Positions 8,202-13,815 of a stretch of 13,815 bases of DNA are shown piece after piece. Source of the stretch: ANME-2 cluster archaeon (GTDB taxonomy: Archaea > Halobacteriota > Methanosarcinia > Methanosarcinales > Methanocomedenaceae); assembly GCA_022353185.1 (NCBI GenBank), contig JAKRWB010000313.1, forward strand, positions 1 through 13,815. Reading direction: 5' to 3'. A model generated the notes under the pieces. It was given only the letters and a program-made list of their open reading frames with translations, made no database searches and was not told the DNA's origin. Position 1 is the stretch's first letter. The number at the start of each line of letters is the position of its first letter. The position numbers and the translations under genes were made by a program.

Positions 8202-8903
8202 ATGGATTACGCAGAAATGTCTAATAGACTTGTAGATATGTTGAAGCTCAATGGAAAACCAATAGCTGTATCGCTTTTGAAACGAAAGGAAGATATCCCG
8301 GGTGAATTAAAGGAGATAGGGGACCCTTCTAGATACTGTCAAATGCTGCAAAATGCAAGATTCAATGGCATTGTAAGTCTTGCGACCGCAAATAAACATT
8401 CATGTAAAGGCGGCGCAGCAGCTATAGGACTGGAAGATTATCCGGATAATATCAAAACCGGTACACTGTATTTCGAAAAATTGGGCAAGGAGATATCCCT
8501 TAGTGTTGCCAAACGCGTGGTTGATAATATGCCAAGACCCGCTCCCGGTTCGACAGTTGCTACGGTGGTAGCACCACTTGAAAATACACCTACAAAACCT
8601 GATGTAATTGTGGTCATCGGAAATACTCTTGCAGCCAGAAGGATTGTGCAGGCAGTTATTTACCGACACGGTGGGCGAATGAATGCGAACTTCGCAGGTA
8701 TTCAGTCAACTTGTGCTGATGCTACGGGTTCACCTTATATCACAGGAGAAGTAAATGTCTCCATAGGCTGCGACGGAGCTGCCAAAAATGCGGGACTTAA
8801 GGACGATGAGATGGTGGTTGGTATACCAGAAGAACTGCTTGAAGACATCGTAGGGATTCTGGCTGAGCGTGCACCCGGCTGGGACGAATGGATGAAGACG
8901 TAA
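8202..8903 (+). CDS. DUF169 family protein, function unknown
   Basis: This is a 233-residue DUF169 (COG2043-type) protein, a family common in methanogens and some bacteria with no established reaction. Recognisable parts are the NGKPIAVSLLK opening (17-27), SRYCQMLQNAR (43-53), HSCKGGAAAIGLEDYP (66-81), the VIVVIGN strand (135-141), and STCADATGSPY...SIGCDGAAKNAGL near the end. Four cysteines (46, 68, 171, 190) sit in the conserved blocks and could bind a metal or cofactor. An open frame extends upstream to an ATG at 8094, but I place the start at 8202: it has a GGAG site 9 nt before it, gives the normal family length, and the added 36 residues are unlike the family. The gene is monocistronic, transcribed divergently from minD, and shows no evident link to the pilus or cytoskeleton genes. 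Confidence 0.85.
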   Translation: MDYAEMSNRLVDMLKLNGKPIAVSLLKRKEDIPGELKEIGDPSRYCQMLQNARFNGIVSLATANKHSCKGGAAAIGLEDYPDNIKTGTLYFEKLGKEISLSVAKRVVDNMPRPAPGSTVATVVAPLENTPTKPDVIVVIGNTLAARRIVQAVIYRHGGRMNANFAGIQSTCADATGSPYITGEVNVSIGCDGAAKNAGLKDDEMVVGIPEELLEDIVGILAERAPGWDEWMKT

Positions 8904-8991
8904 ATATTATTCAAAATCAACATGCGTTTTAAGGCAGTACTATGCCTTTGTGTGCTGTCTTATATTAGTGCAAAAAATATAACTTTGTGTT

Positions 8992-9078
8992 TGTCCGACT
9001 TTGTCGGACACCTTGAACAGAGGCCAAGGTCTCAAGTTAATCCGACCGTAGTGAGAATTTTCTTTTTAATTTTTTTCA
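8992..9078 (+). terminator. Hairpin cluster plus T-tract: DUF169 terminator or small RNA end
   Basis: TGTCCGAC (8992-8999) and GTCGGACA (9003-9010) form an 8-bp stem with a 3-nt loop. ACCTTG/CAAGGT (9010-9015, 9025-9030) forms a second stem. A further TCCGAC at 9041-9046 could pair with GTCGGA at 9003-9008 instead of the first partner. T-runs at 9058-9066 and 9070-9077 follow. The GC content here is above that of its surroundings. Most simply this ends the DUF169 transcript. A TATA-like run at 8972-8982 leaves room for a short RNA. Confidence 0.45.
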
Positions 9079-9154
9079 AAGCACATTTTTTCCCTGCATT
9101 GCAAGGATATAAAATGTAACTATTTGGATACCCCAATTTGAGGATAACATTTTT

Positions 9155-9183
9155 GGTGCTATCAGATATATTAATATAGCATC
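9155..9183. promoter_or_regulatory. Imperfect dyad upstream of the actin-like gene
   Basis: GGTGCTAT (9155-9162) and ATAGCATC (9176-9183) are inverted with 7 of 8 matches and enclose the AT motif shared with the DUF169 promoter region. The placement just upstream of the likely TATA box suits an activator or repressor site. Confidence 0.35.
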
Positions 9184-9185
9184 GA

Positions 9186-9194
9186 TTATAAAAA
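9186..9194 (+). promoter_or_regulatory. TATA box of the actin-like/coiled-coil operon
   Basis: TTATAAAAA is a good archaeal BoxA match. Initiation near 9215 would give a leader of about 40 nt before the TTG start, with an AGGT ribosome-site remnant at 9242-9245. Confidence 0.5.
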
Positions 9195-9254
9195 GGTTAA
9201 CTAATTGAAGATATTTAATTATTAAGTCGTCAAATCAAAAAAGGTTGTGGTATT

Positions 9255-10319
9255 TTGGCCAGTGAAAAAAAAATCAATAAAGCCGAGAGTAAAGAAGAGC
9301 CCGAAGAGCATACCGTAGAAAAGATATTCATCGGAGTAGATTTCGGTACATCCAAGATTGCAATAACGACCAGCAATGGTAAGAGCATAGTGGAGCAGAA
9401 TGTGGTGGGATATCCTAAAGACGCCATATCATCAAAATTCTTAAAAAAAGAAGTACTCTATGGAAGCGAGGCCTTAAAGCACCGGATTGCCCTTAATATC
9501 CACAGACCAATTGAATGTGGGGTTCTAAAGACAAATAAAGACGATATTGCAGCGGCAAAAGGGTTACTTGAGTATTGTTTAGAATCTATGAACTTGCCTG
9601 AAGGTGCAGAAAAGTATGCCATATTGGGAGTACCGGCCAAAGCCAGTGTATTAAGCAAAAAGATATTAACAGAGATCACAAAAGATTTTTTCACAGGAGT
9701 TATGGTTGCAAGTGACCCGTTCTGTGTAGCATATGAATTGGGGTTACTTGAGAATGTGATGATTGTGGATATAGGTGCAGGAACTACCGACCTTTGCAGG
9801 GTACGGGGAACACTTCCTGAGCCAGAGGATATGACCAGTTTCGGTAAAGCTGGAGATTACATTGATGATGCTTTGATAAAATCTATAACTTCTGACTATA
9901 CAAGTGCCATGGTAACCAAGGAGATGGCAAAAAGGTGGAAGGAAAAGTTCGGGTTTGTGGGAACACCATTAAAAGATTGTGAAGTAGATGTACCTGTGGA
10001 TTCATCCACTATTAAACTGTCAATTGTACAGGAAATGAAGGATGCATGTGAATCTATTGTACCTTCAATAATTGAGGGCATTACAAGTCTCATAGCCACA
10101 TATGATCCTGATTTCAGAGATGAACTGAGGGCCAATATCATTATTTCTGGCGGTGGTAGTCAGATAAAGAACATTGACGAATATATCGAAGAAGAGCTCT
10201 CAATCGTAGGTGGGGGAAAAGTAAGTATCATAAAGGAAGATCCATTTACCGCAGGATCAAAAGGTGCCCTGAAACTTGCTATGGATATGCCAGATGATTA
10301 CTGGAAAAAACTGATATAA
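9255..10319 (+). CDS. MamK-like bacterial-type actin (filament-forming ATPase)
   Basis: This 354-residue protein has a charged 22-residue lead and then a complete actin/MreB/Hsp70 ATPase fold: phosphate 1 loop FIGVDFGTSKIAI (25-37), phosphate 2 loop MIVDIGAGTTDL (169-180) and adenosine motif IIISGGGSQI (295-304). Several stretches recall MamK, the magnetosome actin, rather than MreB or crenactin: VVGYPKDAIS (50-59), ILGVPAKAS (123-131), GKAGDYIDDAL (197-207), the MKDACESIVPSIIEGI helix (261-276) and the C-terminal GALKLAMDMPDDYWKKL. At the catalytic Glu position of MamK (SEPF) there is Asp154 (SDPF). MamK forms cytoplasmic filaments that align organelles through adaptor proteins. The start is TTG at 9255 with a weak AGGT 9 nt upstream. 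A giant coiled-coil gene starts 29 nt downstream and is probably cotranscribed. No other magnetosome gene is visible. The actin fold is certain; the MamK affinity is from memory but strong. Confidence 0.88.
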   Translation: MASEKKINKAESKEEPEEHTVEKIFIGVDFGTSKIAITTSNGKSIVEQNVVGYPKDAISSKFLKKEVLYGSEALKHRIALNIHRPIECGVLKTNKDDIAAAKGLLEYCLESMNLPEGAEKYAILGVPAKASVLSKKILTEITKDFFTGVMVASDPFCVAYELGLLENVMIVDIGAGTTDLCRVRGTLPEPEDMTSFGKAGDYIDDALIKSITSDYTSAMVTKEMAKRWKEKFGFVGTPLKDCEVDVPVDSSTIKLSIVQEMKDACESIVPSIIEGITSLIATYDPDFRDELRANIIISGGGSQIKNIDEYIEEELSIVGGGKVSIIKEDPFTAGSKGALKLAMDMPDDYWKKLI

Positions 10320-10348
10320 ATTGTGTCAGTAATATTATTCCATAAGGC

Positions 10349-13300
10349 ATGAACAGGGACAATGAGGAACAAGATGTAGAGTCTAAGAGGATACTGGCTC
10401 GGTGGGTACATTATATAATTCAGCAGTTCGGTAAAACTGAACTGGAAGGATTGCTGAATAGATATGTACGAATGAGGTGGATTGATGAAACCACAAAACA
10501 TTCTGTTTTGAAGATTTCAGAAACTGTTAACGTGGAGACATCAAAAGACCCTCAATATAATGACCATCTTGGCATCTCTTATCTTTTCATCCAGAAATTA
10601 AATGGGAAATATGTAAACGATGACATGTTTCCACCCTACGATGGGGAATGGGTGCAGAAAATTGCAGTCCCAAAAACACCCAGGGTATCCGGGAAGGGGA
10701 AGCAAATAATCGAAGATACGGTTGTAGAATCAAAAAAAGAAGCAACGGATGAACTTCATACTTTTTTTACTTCATTAAAGAAAACGCCATCTGATCCCAA
10801 AGGTGTTACTTCTGATGGTAAAGAATCAGAACCTTATACAAAACCAGAATCCATTGACCTTGAAAAATCAACAGGTGTAGATGAAGACCTGATCCCTGTT
10901 CCTGAAGGATATGAAAAATTTGATGAATTGGATTCTTTTTTTAGTTCTTTAAAGAAAACCCCCGAAGATTCAAAGAAGGCCACTTCAACTGTATCTAAAT
11001 CTAAGCCTGACACAAAATCAGAGGTTACTACCTCTGAAAATGTTGATGAAGATGAACGATATCCTTCAACGGCTGAAAAGAAAACTGAGCCAGTTCAAAC
11101 AGATGATTTTGAGGATGACCTGGTCCCTGTCCAAGAAGGATATGAACATTTTGATGAATTAGATTCTTTTTTTGGTTCATTAAAGAAAAAGCCTGACGAT
11201 TCAAAGAAGACTACTTCAACTGTATCCAAATCTAAGCCTGAAACAAAATCAGAGGTTACTACCTCTGAAAATGTTGATGAAGATGAACGATATCCTTCAG
11301 CGGCTGAAAAGAAAATAGGGCCCGTTCAACCAGATAATTTTGAGGATGATTTGGTCCCTGTCCAAGAAGGGTATGAACATTTTGATGAATTGGATTCTTT
11401 TTTCAGTTCAATAAAGAAAAAGCCTCATGATGAAAAGCAGGATGTTAAAACTGAAATTGCATCTGCTAAAGAGGATGCAAAACCGAAAATCACAACCGCA
11501 GATGGTCCGGTACAAGAGACAATTCTACAACAACCAAAGCAGGAAGTGAGTGATGACTATCAGGAATTGCAGGTTAAAACACAGGACGCTGAAAAGCTAA
11601 AGTCTGATATTGAAACCTGGAAACTTGAAGATACGAAGGCACAGGAAGAAATTGATGCAAGGCGTTTAGAAATTCTTGAAAAGTCGAAGGTTGCTGAAAA
11701 AGAAAGCCAGAAACTGGATAAACTGCTATCTGAAAATTCTAAAAAGACCTCTGAACTGGAGGATACTAAGGCCGCGATTAAATCTAAAACAATGGATATT
11801 AATGAACTTGAACGTATAAAGTCAGAGCTGGAATCTGAGTTCAATGATATTGAGGTTAAAAAGCAGAAACTTGTTGATGAAAAGTCAAGATTGGCAAATG
11901 AGTCTGCAGAAATTGATTCTAAAAATAAAATACTCAAAGAGTCAAAAAATAACCTTGAGAAAGAGAATAAAAACTTGTCTGAAAAAGAAAATGATATAGA
12001 GACACTCAAAGCAAAAAAGCAGAGCGAATTCGATGTGATCCAGAAGGAAAAGCTTGAACTGGAAAAAGAACGGAGACAGGTTGAAAAGGAAAAAGACAAG
12101 TTCGAAAAAGAAGCGAAACAGGCCAGGGAAAAGAGAGACAAATATGAAACGGAATTGAAGGCGCTTAATAAAACTGAATCAAAATTGGATTATGACACAA
12201 ATCAATTTGAGAAAAAAAAGGCGAAGTTAGACGACGACCTTAAAAAACAGACTATTGCTAAGGAAGATATTGACCGTTTAGCAATTGAGAATAAAACAAG
12301 ACTAACTGAACTGAAAAATAGGCAGGAAGAAGTCCGGAAAAATAGACTCGAACTTGATAGTGAAATTGTCAAGAACAGGGATAAACAGCAGAAACTGCGA
12401 AACCTAAAAATTCAGGTTGAAGCTGAAGATCGTGACCTTAACACTAAAAAAGAAGAGGTGGATAAACTAAAATCCAGTATCGTATCCCAACGGGCACAGA
12501 TTGAAAATGCTGAAAATGAACTTGAAGATAAAAAATCGCAAATGTCTGAGCAGTCTGCTCTCGCTGAGAAGGAAAAATCCAGGCTGGAAAACCTGATCAA
12601 TGAGAAAGCTAAGAAAAGCTCGGAACTGGAAGCACTTGAAGATGATATCAATGCAAGAACTCGTGAAATCCAGGAGCGTGAAAAACATACAGATGAAATC
12701 AAACTGAAAATTGAATCCGGGCTAGTTGAACTGAACCAGAAACAACAAGAACTGGATGCTGCTAAAACCAAGATTGAAATCGAAAGTGACGAATTAGAAA
12801 AATCTAGGACTCAGATTGAGGCACTTAGAACAAAACTCCATGAAAAGGCAAAACATGGAAAAGAAGAGGAAGAAAAACTGGATGAACAGTTCAAGAACCT
12901 GGAGGATAAACGCTCAAAACTTGTATCACTGAAAGAAGAATTGAAAATTAATGAGGCAGAAGTTGAAGTACTGGAAGCTGAAAATAAAAGGATTGGGGAT
13001 GAGTCTGCCAAAATCAGTAAAATGCAGAAGGAACTGGAAGCTGCTAAGATAAAAATTGAGGCCGATAGGGACCAATTACAGAAATCAACGATTGAGACTG
13101 AAGCACAACAGTCTGAACTCCAGGAAAAGGCAAGACTGGCTAAAGAAGAGAAGGAAAAACTGGATGAAGAACTTAAAACACTGGAAGATAGACGTAAAGA
13201 ACTAGCATCCTCTAAAGAAGAAGTTGAAGCTACTGAATCTGAATTTAACAAAACCCTGGCATCCCAAACTTTAAAAAATGAGACTGAATCTGCTGAGATT

Positions 13301-13815
13301 AACAGAAAAAAACAGGAGCTTGAGGCTGAAAAAGAGGAAATTGTTTCTAATAGTAGCGAAATACAAAAATCATGGACTGAGGTGGAAACACAGCGTTTTG
13401 ACCTACAAGAAAAGACAAAACAGGTAAAAGAAGATACGAAAAAGCTGGACGAAGAACTTGATTCACTTCAATCTAAACGCACTGAACTTGCTACCTTGAA
13501 AGAAGAAATTGAATCAAGAATTGCAGAGGTTTCTGTTCTTGAATCTGAGAAATCGAAAGTAGAACTGGAATATGCCGAGGTTAGTAATAAGAAACAGGAA
13601 CTTGAGATTGAAAAAGACAAAATTGTTACTAACAGTAGCGAAATACAAAACTCTTGGGCAGAAATTGAAGCACAGCGTTTAGAACTGCAAGAAAAGGCAA
13701 GGCTGGCAGAGAAAGAGAAAGAAACCCTGGACAAAGAACTTGATACACTTCAATCTAAACGCACCGAACTTGCAACCTTGAAAGAAGAAGTTGAATCCAG
13801 AATTGCCGAGGTTAA
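10349..13815 (+). CDS. Giant coiled-coil protein with FlaD/E-like N-terminal domain (partial, runs off window)
   Basis: The frame is open without a stop from ATG 10349 to the window end, at least 1155 residues. Residues 14-60 (RILARWVHYIIQQFGKTELEGL...YVRMRWIDE) match the archaellar FlaD/FlaE domain pattern: W, hydrophobics, VG or FG, L..LL..Y, then WI[SD]E. A further globular part follows to about 110. Residues 130-360 form an acidic, Ser/Thr-rich linker carrying four copies of a DELDSFFSSLKKTP motif (Phe-Phe at 139, 197, 274 and 351), three of them in an almost identical 77-residue repeat. From about 405 to the end, the protein is an uninterrupted Lys/Glu coiled coil almost free of Pro and Gly, with a repeat of about 94 residues late in the rod. 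No signal peptide or membrane segment is seen, so it is probably cytoplasmic. It lies 29 nt behind the MamK-like actin gene and may be its adaptor, a role that acidic repetitive MamJ plays for MamK. No Shine-Dalgarno precedes the ATG; no earlier in-frame start exists. Confidence 0.88.
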   Translation, partial: MNRDNEEQDVESKRILARWVHYIIQQFGKTELEGLLNRYVRMRWIDETTKHSVLKISETVNVETSKDPQYNDHLGISYLFIQKLNGKYVNDDMFPPYDGEWVQKIAVPKTPRVSGKGKQIIEDTVVESKKEATDELHTFFTSLKKTPSDPKGVTSDGKESEPYTKPESIDLEKSTGVDEDLIPVPEGYEKFDELDSFFSSLKKTPEDSKKATSTVSKSKPDTKSEVTTSENVDEDERYPSTAEKKTEPVQTDDFEDDLVPVQEGYEHFDELDSFFGSLKKKPDDSKKTTSTVSKSKPETKSEVTTSENVDEDERYPSAAEKKIGPVQPDNFEDDLVPVQEGYEHFDELDSFFSSIKKKPHDEKQDVKTEIASAKEDAKPKITTADGPVQETILQQPKQEVSDDYQELQVKTQDAEKLKSDIETWKLEDTKAQEEIDARRLEILEKSKVAEKESQKLDKLLSENSKKTSELEDTKAAIKSKTMDINELERIKSELESEFNDIEVKKQKLVDEKSRLANESAEIDSKNKILKESKNNLEKENKNLSEKENDIETLKAKKQSEFDVIQKEKLELEKERRQVEKEKDKFEKEAKQAREKRDKYETELKALNKTESKLDYDTNQFEKKKAKLDDDLKKQTIAKEDIDRLAIENKTRLTELKNRQEEVRKNRLELDSEIVKNRDKQQKLRNLKIQVEAEDRDLNTKKEEVDKLKSSIVSQRAQIENAENELEDKKSQMSEQSALAEKEKSRLENLINEKAKKSSELEALEDDINARTREIQEREKHTDEIKLKIESGLVELNQKQQELDAAKTKIEIESDELEKSRTQIEALRTKLHEKAKHGKEEEEKLDEQFKNLEDKRSKLVSLKEELKINEAEVEVLEAENKRIGDESAKISKMQKELEAAKIKIEADRDQLQKSTIETEAQQSELQEKARLAKEEKEKLDEELKTLEDRRKELASSKEEVEATESEFNKTLASQTLKNETESAEINRKKQELEAEKEEIVSNSSEIQKSWTEVETQRFDLQEKTKQVKEDTKKLDEELDSLQSKRTELATLKEEIESRIAEVSVLESEKSKVELEYAEVSNKKQELEIEKDKIVTNSSEIQNSWAEIEAQRLELQEKARLAEKEKETLDKELDTLQSKRTELATLKEEVESRIAEV
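10919..11425 (+). repeat. 231-bp in-gene tandem repeat encoding the FF motif
   Basis: Two nearly identical 231-bp units (10919-11149 and 11150-11380) and a partial third (11381-11425) encode FDELDSFF[SG]S[LI]KKxP plus a Ser/Thr/Glu linker ending in DLVPVQEGYEH. A diverged copy of the motif precedes them at about 10748-10789. The high DNA identity points to recent duplication or ongoing homogenisation. Confidence 0.85.
12878..13815 (+). repeat. Coiled-coil repeat of about 94 residues (282 bp)
   Basis: Equivalent LDEEL-type codons begin at 12878, 13160, 13445 and 13727, that is, 282, 285 and 282 bp apart. The last two units share LQSKRTELATLKEE, NSSEIQ[KN]SW and LQEK motifs with near-identical DNA. 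A weaker ancestor-like unit may start near 12584. The array continues past the window edge. Confidence 0.75.

Larger units (their letters stand above)
8904..9254. other. Intergenic region with nested inverted repeats and T-tracts
   Basis: About 350 bp between DUF169 and the actin-like gene. It holds a small hairpin cluster at 8992-9046, T-runs at 9058-9077, an imperfect dyad at 9155-9183 and a TATA box at 9186-9194. An open frame at 8922-9119 is present, but its product is compositionally odd and has no ribosome site, so I do not call it a gene. Confidence 0.6.

Noticed and set aside
8922..9119. 65-residue plus-strand open frame after the DUF169 gene
   Set aside because: It has no ribosome site, crosses hairpins and T-tracts, and its hydrophobic/odd composition resembles no family; better explained as untranslated DNA.
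9255..10319. The actin as evidence of a magnetosome island
   Set aside because: No other mam-type gene (membrane, iron or sorting proteins) is seen; MamK-like actins can serve other roles.
11560..13734. Ser/Phe-rich open frames on the minus strand opposite the coiled coil
   Set aside because: They are the complement of Glu/Lys-rich codons (GAA/AAA read as TTC/TTT) and have no ribosome sites.

Overview
The window looks like a chromosomal piece of a methanogenic or methanotrophic archaeon, most likely of the Methanosarcinales/ANME-2 neighbourhood. The signs are AT-rich DNA, archaeal TATA boxes (TTTAAATA type), U-tract terminators, a FlaI/PilB-FlaJ/PilC gene pair of archaeal type, a DUF169 protein and a KaiC-like ATPase. 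This placement is an inference; no rRNA or other marker gene is present.

Layout. Positions 1 to about 640 (minus strand) hold a decayed IS4-superfamily transposase, probably IS1634-like, with an in-frame amber codon and at least one frameshift. Positions 728-1624 (minus) encode a KaiC/FlaH-like ATPase with a degenerate P-loop. The gap 1625-2093 contains a 294-bp MITE-like element with terminal inverted repeats and a 6-bp target duplication, plus the U-tract terminator of the next gene. Positions 7748 down to 2094 (minus) form one gene train: minD, a 64-residue membrane/coiled-coil protein, a PilB/FlaI-type secretion ATPase with a very long acidic N-terminal extension, and a double-domain PilC/FlaJ-type membrane platform protein. 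A 17-bp perfect hairpin separates the first two genes from the last two.

An intergenic region of about 450 bp then separates minD from a divergent DUF169 gene (8202-8903). A structured, T-tract-ended intergenic region follows. The plus-strand pair at 9255-10319 and 10349 to the window end encodes a MamK-like bacterial-type actin and a giant coiled-coil protein of at least 1155 residues that runs off the window.

The most exciting part is this last pair and its surroundings. The coiled-coil protein begins with a domain resembling the archaellum FlaD/FlaE (ArlD/E) domain, continues with four copies of a DELDSFFSSLKKTP motif in an acidic linker (a 77-residue tandem repeat), and then becomes a rod with a repeat of about 94 residues. 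Together with MinD, a FlaH-like ATPase and a pilus/archaellum-type motor core, the locus suggests a cytoskeletal system in which an actin filament and a long adaptor position or organise a type IV pilus-like machine. The sequence shows the genes and motifs. The joint function is my hypothesis.
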